From positions 260,967,816-261,031,815 of the forward strand of contig CM060975.1 in the NCBI GenBank assembly GCA_030765065.1: a stretch of DNA of 64,000 nucleotides, read 5' to 3'. The translations under genes and the position numbers were made by a program. The notes beneath the pieces were generated by a model. That model was not told the DNA's origin. It was given only the letters and a program-made list of their open reading frames with translations, and ran no database searches. Below are positions 1-11,743 of the stretch, piece by piece; the first letter of the stretch is position 1; each line of letters opens with the position of its first letter. This stretch comes from Deroplatys truncata. Taxonomy: Eukaryota; Arthropoda; Insecta; Mantodea; Mantidae.

Positions 1-1915
1 CATACAGTGCACAGTGATTCATTATAAGGTTGGAGCTCAAGCACAGCGAAAGAAAACCTATCAGTCAGTTTCAGTGACATTATAAACGTCGCATTAACAC
101 GCATAAAAAACATGAATTGTCACCAAGATTGTTTACAAGGAAGGTGACGTCATCATCTTCGCCCTACATGTGCAGTCCCACACTTATACTATGACTACAC
201 CATATATCTAACCAACACCAGGTTCCACCCAAGCCATTATCAGTCTGACCGGTTTTAAACAAACAGGAACCACTGAGCGAATTTGCACTCTTAGTGAAAC
301 GTAGGAATAACCTCTCTACATTAATTCAATTGTGATTGGTATAAACAAATCAGCATGCCAACCTTGTAACCTGCAATACTGAAATGCACAAAGGCCATAA
401 TATTTACGTCGAACGTTTCTTCTTCATATTATTATTATTTCTTCAAGGATTAAGTGATATTACTATACGGCCTCTTATCATCAAACCACCTCCAAACTTC
501 TTTTCCCTGTTGGTTGGTAATAATAACAATAATAATATATTATTAATATTATTTTTTGCATACTGACACCGATGTTACCAAGTAGTGAAAAGTCCTTTAA
601 ACAAATGAAATTATTCGTCAGTCCTATTAATATCATGATTATTTCACTTGTATGGTTAATCAACTAGTAAGAACATTGCAGCTCATTGTCACATTTTAGG
701 AAGACATAACCAGCTTGCTAATCAACTGCCTGAAACTATGCAAGAGGGAAGGAGAAGGACGCTTGGAGAGGGAGGGGCTACTCATATCATTACCAACGTA
801 AATCCCTAGGTCCTACATGGGCTGTTTTATCTGCTTAGTATTTAACTTAGACAGCACGTATCTATGAATTATATCGTATCCATATCGTTTTTCCCATTAA
901 CATTCCAGAATGGCATTCTAGTTATAACGAGAAATAAAATATTAAATGTTAGAGTTTGCATGTTATAGCCGTAAAATTATCCATTCAAATGACCTGATAT
1001 AGTCACAGTATAGCATTGGCCACAACACCCTTGTGGACCCGGTTAACCGGCTACAATTGAATTTGCTGCTGTTGACCTACCTTGAAGTTTCGCATTTTCC
1101 AGTTAAATATACCTGCTCTGCACCAAATATGGACATGTTGACACTCTAATCCAAGAATTTTCTTATAACGTGTCTTACGATGTTTTAATATTTTTAACTC
1201 TTTTTCTTTTAAGGCACCTGGTGACTGATGTTTTTAATAGAAATATAGACTCGCATATTTTTACACATTATGCATTTTTACACATGTGATATAGTTTGAC
1301 ATTCTGTCATTTGTAAAAGTGTAATAAGATTGTCAGAACGGTCAGTGAGTAGGGTTTTAAAGGCATACACTATGTTCTTTTTTTCGGCACTCTTCTGTAT
1401 ATAAATTGTTCCTTTCCAGCAATTGTGACACAATTTTAATGAAAAAAAAAATATTAATTGCTCTCCATAAGCGTGTTCAAAATACGACATGTTATCGAAT
1501 AAAATCTGAAAATAAAGAAAACTTAATATTTTATTAAGCTAATTCATGCCTTAAAAAGTGATAACTCGGCTATTAGTTGATGCTTAAAATAAAAATTATT
1601 AATTATTAGTCTATTTCAACGTCTATATAGCAAGTAGTCTTCAAACGTTTCATCAAAGCTTTGTGTAATTTCTTTACAAATCATTTTGTATGATAGGAAG
1701 TGATTATTGTATGAAATTGAACACAACATGCCTAAGATTTTAAACTAATGGCATCAAAATAAAGGAAATTGGAACTTCAGTCCTAGGATCCATTAAGAAA
1801 AATTCAAATTATTACGCTAAAAGGAATATTATAAGCTTTTTATTTACCGTGTACAGTGGACAATTGAAAATGTAATTTTATTTTGGATACTACAATAAAT
1901 ATGCAGGATTTGTAT
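1..1915. other. No gene seen; probably intron of the dipeptidase gene
   Basis: AT-rich sequence with short fortuitous frames only. Because the exon at 2191 needs an upstream exon, this stretch is probably intronic. Confidence 0.5.
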
Positions 1916-1921
1916 GTATTA

Positions 1922-1931
1922 TACACACACA

Positions 1932-1969
<38 letters not shown>

Positions 1970-1989
1970 TTCTCTCTCTCTCTCTCTCT
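1922..1989. repeat. (ACTCTC)n and (TC)n microsatellite
   Basis: A CA run passes into six-base CTCACT/ACTCTC units and then pure TC. It lies upstream of the dipeptidase exon at 2191, within the preceding intron. Confidence 0.95.
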
Positions 1990-2190
1990 GTTTAGAATCA
2001 CCACTTATCACGATATTAAAGCTTTTTAACCTGCAGTATACTTATTTTTCTTTAGTATGCAATACGTTATTATATACCTTGCACACTCGTGAACCTGGAG
2101 TGTGAACGTATAAAGCTTATTTAAAATTAATTGTAATACATAGTATAGCAGTTTCATTGGCTTGGTTTTATTGGAGTATTTGTTTTCCAG

Positions 2191-2329
2191 AACACCTCTG
2201 GGGTTGGAGGACGTGTCCAGGTACCCTTATCTCCTAGCAGAACTGCTACGCTCTGGACGGTGGTCTGAGAGAGATCTGCAAAAGCTGGCAGGTCGAAATC
2301 TCATACGGGTCTTCAGAAAAGTCGAGGAG
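2191..2329 (+). CDS. Membrane dipeptidase (renal dipeptidase family M19), penultimate exon
   Basis: This exon encodes part of the C-terminal region of a zinc-dependent membrane dipeptidase, a family that cleaves dipeptides and is usually secreted or GPI-anchored at the cell surface. After one leading base that completes a split codon, the translation contains [16 protein letters not shown], then [18 protein letters not shown] and KVEE. These correspond to the GLEDVSKYPDL, W(T/S)E..v, G.NLlRVF and vE positions conserved in animal dipeptidases. The acceptor is a pyrimidine-rich tract ending TTTTCCAG at 2190. The exon is 139 nt, enters in phase 2 terms with one base of a codon, and ends on a codon boundary at GAG. 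The donor is GCAAGT rather than GTAAGT. The zinc ligands and catalytic residues are in upstream exons outside the window. The family assignment is recognition from memory of conserved motifs, without a database search. Confidence 0.85.
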
Positions 2330-2694
2330 GCAAGTATCTGCTAAGCTCTTTCAATAGAATGGCTGTGTGTGTTAAACATACCTGCATTTACTCGAGCAGA
2401 ATACAGATCTTTCTTGTTTAGCCTACTTGGTGTCTATTTTAGGCAAGATCTCCAAAAAGTATTCTTCAGTATGTTTCTGGCCTCTTGTGTTGGGAAAGCC
2501 TGGTGTTTATTCTTTATTGTGTGTTATAGTTTGAAATAAAAGTAAAATACTACATTTTGTATCGTTTTTCCCTAAAATTTCTATGAGAAAATATTCTAAT
2601 TTTTCTACCACAAAAGATGTACTAAAAATTTGCAATATATACCTTTTGATTCCCGAAGCGGAGATAGGGCATATAATGGTTTTGTCGAGTAATC

Positions 2695-3500
2695 AAAAAG
2701 TAAATAAAAATCTGATGTGTTGCACTCGCATGACTTTCCCTACTTTTGTACAAACTATTTTCACAAACGCTTATTCACCTTTACTTCGTGTTAATAGAGA
2801 TAAACGTTTGCAGAAACTATCTTACTGCTAATTTTCTTGTAGGCGCAAAGGATGTGGTAGGCTTTAAGCGATAGTCAATCTTTTAAGAGCTGGTTGCTAT
2901 GTGGAGTATTCCAGTCTCTTTGCATGTCCAAGACAGAAAATTCAAGCAAATAACAAGGGATATCTCGGAAATTTATACGACATAAATTGTGAGTTTTAAT
3001 GAGATCTATATTGAAGTATTTATTTTGTCTCTCTCTTACGATTTACCAGTTATGCAAAGGTCATTCAGAATGAAGAGAACTTTCGTGGACATTCCCAGAA
3101 GATTCATGATATAAATTTCATTTTCAATGAAAATTTCTTAACTGTATGATATTTTTAATAACATTTGTTAGTCATTTTTGAGAAAATCAACATTTTCGAA
3201 AACTGTTCAATGTAAACTTGTAAAGGGTAGTCTGCAGTGGGGGGATTTTCTTGAAAATCTTCACTTTGCATCTTTGAAAGATACTGAACGTACACACCAA
3301 GTTTGGTAATCCGACTTTTCTTTTTGGTTTATGCTATTCACAGACACACATACATAGACCTTTTTCTAAAAATTATCTTTTTTATTTAAGGGATATCAAA
3401 ATATGTATTTTGAGTGAAATCCTGGTATTGAATTTTTGGGTGGAATGCTAAACTTCCCCCTACTTACTATACGGAGTAGAGAAAGTAATACTGTGTGAAA
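2695..3500 (+). repeat. Dispersed ~0.8 kb repeat family, copy A
   Basis: This copy starts around AATCTGATGTGTTGCACTC and ends around GTAGAGAAAGTAATA. Landmarks shared with the other copies include GGTAGGCTTTAAGCGATAGTC, CTTTTAAGAGCTGGTTGCTA, TTGTGAGTTTTAATGAGATC, TGAAATCCTGGTATTGAATT, and CCCCCTACTTACTATA near the end. Similar copies lie at about 34505-35365 and 45690-46512 (+) and 62490-63325 (-). No protein or tRNA-like head is recognised. The two ends carry a loosely inverted GTAGAGAAAGT motif, which suggests a non-autonomous DNA element but does not prove it. Confidence 0.75.
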
Positions 3501-3839
3501 TACCAATGAACATCACCTGAAATTATCGGCTACATCAGAATGCTATACCCGTGCTATTTTAAAACATTTCTATTCTCTTTGTCCTCAAATCTAAATAAAT
3601 CATTATCAGTTTAAGTTGGCATAGAACTTCCAAACTAAGTATTAGTTTGCAATTACGTGTATTGTCACTCCTGTTTCTCATCCTGCAGGTTTCCCATGGG
3701 ATACTGTGTTAAAGCATATAGGACAAACAGGTTGCGTTTCTTACGAAAACTCGCATACAACAAACTCAGGAATTTAGCTTTATGATGTTTGTCTATATAT
3801 GTCACTAAATTCTATCGAAGGAACTACAATATTTTCTTT

Positions 3840-5075
3840 TTCATTTTTTTTCAAAAATCTTTATTTAGGGTCATTTTAACCTTCCTAGGTTTTATCACGA
3901 CCTTTCATGTACAGTTGCTTACATTATTGGATTACAGTATAATACTTACACATTATGTATACATACAGGTTACAATTTGGTTAAATGTATTGACATATAT
4001 TAATTAATTTAAGAAAAGTAATTACTTTCTGATGAAAGTTGCATCATTGAGTATTGCAGAAATATTTCTGGGCATACCAACCTGATTACGTTGATTTTCA
4101 AATTTTGGACATGTTAGTATAATATGTACTACTGTTAATGCTGTTTTACATGTTTCACAAATTGGTGGAGAGCTTCTATTTAACAAATAAGAGTGTGTCA
4201 GTTTGGTATGCCCAATTCGTAGTCGTGATATTACAATTTGGTTTCACCGCTGTAGCTGTCTTATCAGATACTCTTGAGTTGAAGTTCCACGTACATCATG
4301 AAGGTTGCTTTTGGAGTTGTTCATCCAGCTGGTCAGCCATTCTTTGTGTATTTTCTTCTTGAAATGTGTGACTGGATCTTGGAGAGGTATTTTGATATCA
4401 GTATCTTGTGTTGATAGTTCTGTAGCTTGTTTCGCTGCAGTATCAGCTCTTTCATTACCGGGTATCTTTTTATGAGATGATATCCACATGAAATTGAGTG
4501 ACTTTTCTAAGTTATAAAGGATGGTAACAAGATTATGTATTTCGTTTACCATACTATTGGTAGAGAGCGTGTCTTTAAGACTGATAGAGTGTCCCTGATG
4601 ATTATGTAAGGGTCACTATGTGCAGTTTCCAGAGCGTATTCTATTGCCTTTTTAATAGCATATAATTCACAGCTATATATAGAGAACAAGGACGGTAACT
4701 TGTATTGGATGACGATATCTCCACATATCACAGCACATCCATTGCCTTTTTCAGTTTTTGAACCATCCGTATAGATGTAGAGCTTGGATGTGTATTTTTC
4801 TAGCTTTTCTTTAAATAACTGCTGGTAGACTAGTTGGTTGGTATTTATCCGATTATGCTTGCTTAATTCTATATCAGTGGGTGGTATTTTCTTCTTCCAG
4901 GGTGGATGATCCGACTCTAGTTGCCTTGAGGAGATACTAGGAATTGTGGTGTTCATTTCTTTGAAAATATTTTCTTGTACAAACGCTTCTTCAGGAAAAC
5001 TCAACACGTTTTCGTCATAGTCCCATAGGAAAACCAATTGTGCGGTATAAAATGCTTCATCAAAGAGGCATTATT
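3840..5075 (-). mobile_element. Non-LTR retrotransposon 3' fragment (RNase H domain, C-terminal zinc knuckle, 3' UTR)
   Basis: Reading the minus strand from about 5037 gives a linker and then an RNase H domain. It contains YIYTDGSKTEKGNGCAV, and YSCELYAIKKAI with the catalytic Asp and Glu positions. After a frameshift near 4548 come FMWISSHKKIPGNERADTAA, with the last RNase H Asp intact, and RLRIGHTKLTHSYLL, followed by a CETCK...HIILTCP zinc-knuckle-like motif. This order matches the ORF2 C-terminus of jockey/I-like LINEs that carry RNase H. A 3' UTR follows, with AATAAA and an A-rich end near 3840-3865. The element is 5'-truncated: no reverse transcriptase catalytic motifs are present. It is inserted antisense in the dipeptidase intron and is not functional. 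Confidence 0.85.
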
Positions 5076-5216
5076 GGCGTTTAGATTGTGAAATATCTTC
5101 GCTTAATGCATTTTCAGCTGTTTAAGTGTAACATTAATCATGAGCGGATGCCTTACTCCCAAACCACTATATGTTCGATTACACGATATAAATACGTTGT
5201 TTTATTTCATTCTCAG

Positions 5217-5312
5217 GTTCGAGATCGTCTAGTAGGTGAGGAACCCATCGACGACCGTATTCCAGTGGAGGATGTGCTTGGAAGAACGTACTGCAGATAT
5301 CCTGAAACGTGA
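5217..5312 (+). CDS. Membrane dipeptidase, terminal coding exon
   Basis: This is the last coding exon of the dipeptidase. The acceptor TTCATTCTCAG ends at 5216 and the reading frame continues in phase 0 from the exon at 2191-2329. It encodes 31 residues, including EEPIDDRIPVEDVLGRTYCRYP, followed by TGA at 5310-5312 (segments: EEPIDDRIPVEDVLG, then RTYCRYP). The vertebrate enzymes have a similar EEPIP...LGG.CRT.YGY stretch just before their GPI signal, so the cysteine here probably matches the conserved C-terminal cysteine. No hydrophobic tail follows in this frame. A strongly hydrophobic stretch does follow in the +1 frame (about 5370-5460). A second possible donor, GTGAGG at 5235, would cut the exon short and is not favoured because protein similarity continues past it. 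Confidence 0.82.
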   Translation, partial: VRDRLVGEEPIDDRIPVEDVLGRTYCRYPET

Positions 5313-5700
5313 CGCTAGGCGGTTACTGCAAGAAGTTGCATTGGAAGGCGGCCATCTGCTCGTGAGTTATTGGCTCATTCCAGTAGTGGTGGTGGTGCTG
5401 TGGCTACAGATAAACATTTTTATGCACTTACTAACAACGGTTGTGTGCGTGTTAAAAGTGAAACAAAACTCCTAAGATGCGTGTGACATTGAATATTGTT
5501 TTTAGTGTGAAATTTATATAGGACTTTGTTAGCACCCTATTGTAGAAGGCAACGGAGAATTGGAACAAAAGTTTACTTTCTATAATATTTTTTGAAATGC
5601 GAACACAAGTTGACTTTTGAAGAGCGATTTAAAGTAGAAAAATACCGAATAAAATGTTGGTTGGAGATTTATGTAACACTGTTGTTTAATAAAATGAAAC
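5313..5700 (+). other. Putative 3' UTR and poly(A) signals of the dipeptidase gene
   Basis: The stretch follows the dipeptidase stop codon. AATAAA hexamers occur at 5648-5653 and 5688-5693, which would give a 3' UTR of roughly 350-400 nt. The first part, about 5313-5475, has an open +1 frame containing SYWLIPVVVVVLWLQ, a hydrophobic run. No other gene signal is seen. Confidence 0.5.
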
Positions 5701-8700
5701 GTTCTATTTGTATATCTGTGGAAATGCTAATTATATCATCATATACCCGTGAAATACTCAGATATTATATCGTAAGCAAGGGACGCTCATCCCTTTTAGC
5801 TTCGAAATCAAATTTCGGGGGCTAGCCATAACTAATAATTACAAACGTAATCTGGCCAGTAAAGTTATAAGCAACAATAACGTATTAACATAAAAGTAAT
5901 GTAAATTGCAAACCTTAAAACACACAATATTTCGTACAGTTCATATATGACACGTTACTCAGTTACACGATAATAAAACAGATTTATGAACTTGTAAAGT
6001 CCAACTCTTTTCTTCTGTGTCACTATTAACTTTCTAACAGTTGTAATTTTCATCCTAAGGCCACAATGTGTACTGTAGAAGCAACAAACGCCTCCTAGAC
6101 AGAAAATCTATAGTAAAACATGCGAGTTGAAATGTTAACTATATTACCTTTGTTAACATGATTTTACAAAATGTTTTCGATGCCTGCAACAGCGACAACA
6201 AGTTGCAACCATAAAAGGGCGTGATCAACAGTTTCTCTTGGGAAGCCTGGTGGAATCTCTGCAACATATCCCTTCATGGCAGCGACAAGGCATGACCCTG
6301 ATGGACGCGTTCAGACATCTTCGCAGTCAGAAGTCAGGTGATCTTGCAGGCCAAGGATTTGGAAAGCTCCTGGTATAATGCCTTCATTAGGAAATGTTGT
6401 CGCAATCGGATACCAATATGCGGTGTCTGTCTTAAAAACAGTGGTATCAACACAGTTAAGGATTCGCATACTGAACATTACGTGCCACAGTTTGTCCTGG
6501 TGACAAATATTACAACAATGTTTTTCCCTAGGTAAATCGCTTCCACATCTCCTAATTAGCATATCACCCAAAGATAATTGCCATAAATTCAATACATTCC
6601 AATTTTGGGCTACTGTGAGATGCGTCAGTGAAATCATAGCCACCTGGTTTTTCAAGTTGGAGAGATTATAAGATGATTTCAATGCCGTAGAAACCATGCA
6701 TAGAATTGCGATTACTTTACGTCCACTTGCTTACCTCGCGCACTAGCATTAAAAATTGTCACTTATTGCAATACTAAGGGTGTAGGAAATATCACTTCAT
6801 GTATATTTCCATTCATTAAAAACATTCCACTCTGATCACATAAACCCAGCGACCATTAAATATAAATAGCATCTATGTTTTTGAAAATGAATCGAATTTT
6901 CGGTTACATGTTCAGTTTAAATTAACCAACTTTGCATAGAATTAAGCATGTTCATTAACTTCTGGTGAATCCTACAACTGTACAATTGTATGCAAGAGCC
7001 AACTTCAAATTAAAACATCAATTAGTTACTTTTGTTTGTTTCTACGCAGAAGTTCCTCAACGTTTACTACAGAAACATGGATTAGCACAGATAAGTAGGC
7101 AAAAAATGATAGCACATACGATGTCAGTTCCGCTGTTTTATGGTGCTCTGTTGCACTCGCTGTATTCCAAAAGATATTTGTGATATATTTCGAGTGCATA
7201 TAAATTAATTTTTAGCTCAATTATTTAGTTTTTAAGTTCTGATTTATTGGTGGAAAATTGAGTGCTACGTTATTTTTCTGAAACATCTTCCACATAATAG
7301 GAAATGGGAGCTATTAAATGCATTGGTTGTGTAGAGAGATCCTTTAAGGCCAGGTCAGCTCAATACTCCTTTACCATTTCGAAATCCAAAAGCTGTTGAC
7401 TGCCGTGACAACTAATTGTATTTTGAGGGATATATTTTACGTTATATTTCTGAAAGTTTCCTTTTCAAATGTGTGCTTATTTCACGAAACTATAGTTTTT
7501 TGTTCAAGTATTTCAGTTTACTTGCCACAGGAAATGGAAATGTGATACTCATAGTCAGATCGTGTCAGTTAAAGTAATTTAAACTGCTATAAAACCTAAG
7601 AGGTCAACTTGAGGATTGTGAGATCGACACAGTCCTGTCGTAACGTTTACAACTACAGCTTGGATATTCTGTTCCTTATTGTTCATGCATGGACCGCCTC
7701 ATATTGCACAATAAGGAAACCAAAATAATTACAGCATAAATAAATAAGTCCATTTGTTTAAAATTCTTTCACCTAAGTATGACAGGAAGCGTACAGAAAA
7801 AAAAATAACTGAAAAAATTAATATATGCAGCTATAATTTCTATATCTTAAAAGACTTGCCTTATTCCCATAAACCTTGAGATCGTCCTTATGCTGTGCAT
7901 TAAAACCAGTTTATAAGTGATGTCTTCTTTGCAAAGCCTCTTGAAGCTATATGAGCCTTAAAAGCTAAAGCAAGCATTTGCAATCTCTGAGTAGTTCTTG
8001 CCGCTGTGAAAGAGTAAAAAAACAGATTCAATTATAAGGAGTTCTGGCAGATGAAATTGATTTACCTGCAGCAACAGGTTGTTGGTAAACAGTGCCTGGT
8101 GGTACATAATCAATGCCAGTCGTTTCGAGGCAATTCGTCACGTCTCACCGACAGTAGCATGTGCCATGCCAGTCTTCTCCTCAAAATGTTGTTCATTTCT
8201 GCAGACCAATCAGGAGACGAAGATCAGGACATTCAAATTGATTACTATTTGTAAGAGTGTGAGAGTATTGTACTCAAGTTGGTCTCTCGTTTGAGATTAC
8301 TTGGCCCGCTCTTAAGTGGCCTATGACCCGGTATCATGCACATAAGTACACTATCAGTATCACCTACAAAAGTAGGCATCTACTTTAAAGAGCTGCAATG
8401 TGGGAAAAACTATTTTTTGATAGAATTCATTTCGCTGATTTGCTACTCATTCGTTGCATAATTTTTTTCTTTGGAAATTTGCCTGTGGAAAATAACATGC
8501 TTTCCAGAACTTCGAAGATAACCTTCAACGCCGAAATTAATTTTTGTAACCGACATTATGGGTTCTAGAATTGTAAGGCCATACTTCTCACTATACTTAA
8601 AGTAAATATAGAAACCTTGTGCTACTTACCTTCAATAAGAGATTATGCAGATTTCGACGAGGCTTCCCAACATCGACTGTCTAAAACCAAGACAAAAATA

Positions 8701-9495
8701 TAGAAACTTTGAAATTGAGATTTGGTAATCATAAATGTATTAAGTGTATTGTAATTTAAAACACGTTAAAATTATTCCAAGGTTGAAGATTTACTTCCAT
8801 TGCTTTATACCGGGAAACGGATCCGTCTAACTTTACTAATTAAGCAGTATTCAATACACCTTCACATTAATATGGCACTGTCTGTAGGGTTAAAGAAAAA
8901 TTATCTTATTATCGACGCATGTAGGTTATGCGATAACGCAGCGATTTATGTGCATGTTTATGCTCATGTAACATAAACAGGAAATTAACATTCTGTTGAA
9001 ATTTCAGATTCTAACTTTTACTGATAATTCCAAAAATCGAGCCTCATAGACTTTTAGATAGTTTATACCGGTACGTCAAAGCATAGTTATACAAAACTGA
9101 ATTAAAACCAAGTGCATCTCATTAGCTGTTCAATACACACTGGGACCAAGGAAATATTAATTTTGCTCCCGAGTAGTGTTGTACGTAGCAGCAAAAAACG
9201 CGGTTGAATGCTCAACGCGCTGACCTCATTCCTTGAAAAATGTATCCCCCCGTGGAGACTGAAAGTGTAAATTTTATAAACGAATAGAGCGACTTTTAAA
9301 TGGAAATAACGCAGACCAAAGGGTTGTTTTTGCTGTTAAAATTAGTTTCACAAACTATGTGTTTGTGTCAATGCAATAAAATGAAAACTTGTAAATGTAA
9401 CCAATGTGTATAGTCGAGCTCAAGGAAATACGACAATGCTTTTGACCTCCTATAGCGTATTGCTTTGTTTAATTTTGGCAGAAACTTCCTATCAG
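5700..9495. other. Mostly unassigned; two exon-like segments
   Basis: Contains two exon-like segments on the + strand (6193-6337, 7050-7183) and an unexplained 128-codon minus-strand frame (6311-6697), all discussed as findings. I recognise no family. The remainder is AT-rich with nothing I can assign. Confidence 0.3.
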
Positions 9496-9499
9496 CCAT

Positions 9500-9830
9500 G
9501 CTCCATATAGCCGTGAGTGAGTCAATCCCTTGTTGGTTTGAATTCAAGTCCGACACATATATTAACCTATGAAAGAAGGTTAGGCCTAGGCGAGTGGCTA
9601 AAGGGGAGGAGTATGGAAAGGTTCTACCTGAGTGGCTGGAAGACATTTTTTGCAATGGCGGTCTGCACCAGTCCCTGGTCGAGTTCGTCTCATATTGGTT
9701 TGATGCTCAGGGCGAAAGAAAAACAAACATTAAATGGAGTGCTAGAACCAGGTGAGCAGCAGGGGATTGGCATTGGCAGAGGCAGTTTAGTATTTCCTTA
9801 CCAACATAAGCCACTGCGCACTATATCGGC
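9500..9830 (+). repeat. Repeat family with a second inverted copy at 26100-26470
   Basis: The stretch contains GGTTAGGCCTAGGCGAGTGG, then GGGGAGGAGTATGGAA, GTGCTAGAACCAGGTGAGCAG and TTGGCATTGGCAGAGGCAG. The reverse complement of 26100-26470 matches the same blocks in the same order. A 159-codon open frame (9517-9996) overlaps it, but the match covers the frame only in part and the second copy has no corresponding ORF, so I treat the frame as fortuitous. Segments like TTCAAGTCC are tRNA-like at best. Family unknown. Confidence 0.6.
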
Positions 9831-10929
9831 ACGATTCCATGCACTCGAGTGTACATACTGGGTGCAGAAAAACAAAGTGCGTACAACTATACTGCTAGGA
9901 AGGCAGTACCGGAAAAAGCACTTTGAGGAGAGGAAGAAGGAATCGCAGAAACTTTTTTACTGTACTACATGCGTCAACAAATCCGTTATGTTATAGTCTC
10001 CAATTTCTGAAACCTGTTTTTATCAGAAGTAAATAAAATGCACTCTTATACAATTTAGCTATTGTCAGTACGGTACGGTAACATCGAACACTCGTTTTGT
10101 TCAGGGCAAAAGTACAGTACAGTACGCGCAGATAACGCCTATTGTGTGCAGTACTCATTAGTTGAGACAATACATACTCACTTGTCTGTGAGTTAGATTT
10201 CATTTTAACTGATAAACTAAGATATTTTATAAAGTTATATTTCATTTATGTTGATGCAGTGCACCTGTGCAACTACATGCTCCTAACCTCAAAATAACTT
10301 AGTACTGTCTTTCTGCTCTACAATTTTCTACACATTATTTCTCCGCACGCTGTACCTATACTATTGTCAGAAAGAACGATTGTTATGAGGGCATATTAGG
10401 GTAACATGGTCTGTGATTTCAAGTTACCGATGCAGAGAATATAATGTCTTGGCACGTATCACCTGGGTAACATAGACATGATGTTCCGCTTCGCAAACAG
10501 AGTAAGAAATATATCAGACAGTGATATAAATGTATTATTCGTATGCACCTATTACCGCTTGCGATATCAAAAGGGGTTTCTTGCGTTTTAGCTTTTGTTT
10601 AATGTGAGAGACGGAGAACGCTCTTTTTCGAAAATCTCCGCATGTACATTAATGTCCACTGCAATGTACAGGCTATGTGGTATTCACTTTAAATAAATGT
10701 AAAACTTAGTGTTCTATTACTGAATAAAAACATTAACGGTTGTCATGTACAGTATATATAGTTATTACAGTATATTCGTTTTATACAACCTGAACAAGCA
10801 CTACAGCCATGCGCTCGTTGTTTACATCTGGACTCACCCTCTCTCCTTCAACATAAACAGCCTTTTGGGAAGATGCTGCATTTGCTAAACTATATGTAGT
10901 TAGGTACTGGCTGCGAATAATTAGAGGTG

Positions 10930-11743
10930 ATCAAACAACTCTGAGAGCAATATGTTATCGTCATCGAATGAACAACTTAGAGCATCCAAAATGGTGGGCG
11001 GCGGGGTTGCAACGGGAATTATAGGCTTAAATGATATCTGGCAAAGGGGTAATGAAAATACACACAGTGCCGCGAAAAAAGTCAAAAGACGATTATGTGA
11101 TATAAACAGACAGAAAATAGAGTCTGAATGTAGACAAAGATCAACATTGGAGCTACAAAATGAAATAAAAACTAGATGGTGTAAGGAAACATATATTTTG
11201 GAATTAGGTATAAAACAGAGGACTGGAATAGCATGGCTTAGGTTGGGAGGGTGGAAAGCTCGCAAGATTGTTGATGATGACGGCAGGAGGATTTGCCCAT
11301 TATGCGGGGAACAAGAAGACTGGACGCATATTTTGGCAGCATGCGTGGAGACGGAGAGTATTAGGAAAAGTTATTACCGGAAGTATTTTTTGCTTCCAAC
11401 AGACGGAGGGCAGCATGCGGGAACTTGATTATGAACGGTCAAAACTGGCCAAGCTTGGGCACATACTTAATGGAAGTACTTGTACTAAGAGATAAGGTGT
11501 TTATGTAAATTTTCTTTAAATATATGTGGTGCTTAAGCACTTGTGTGTGTGTTTGCGTCTGTGATTCAGAGTGTTTTTCAATTTTATATGTATGTATATA
11601 GTGTGGTGATTATAAACATAGTTGTTTTTGGTCGATTCTGTAAGTCACGTATACAAACCAGGTATTTTTCTAGAGAGCATGTACGGTCTTATGATCCATG
11701 CGACTGTGTTATGAAATTAATGTAATACTAAGTACTTACTAAA

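Larger units (their letters stand above)
2330..5216 (+). other. GC-AG intron of the dipeptidase gene
   Basis: The intron is 2,887 nt with donor AG|GCAAGT at 2330 and acceptor TTCTCAG at 5216. The splice phases agree (phase 0). It contains a copy of the ~0.8 kb dispersed repeat at about 2695-3500 and the 3' end of an antisense LINE at about 3840-5075. Those two insertions account for most of its length. Confidence 0.78.

Noticed and set aside
4138-4362. 74-codon + strand frame
   Set aside because: It is antisense to the LINE RNase H/zinc-knuckle region.
9517-9996. 159-codon + strand open frame as a gene
   Set aside because: The first two thirds lie in a repeat whose second copy (26100-26470) has no matching open frame, and the translation has no recognisable domain.
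10921-11265. 114-codon minus-strand frame
   Set aside because: It is antisense to the LINE ORF end, which carries the zinc knuckle on the + strand.
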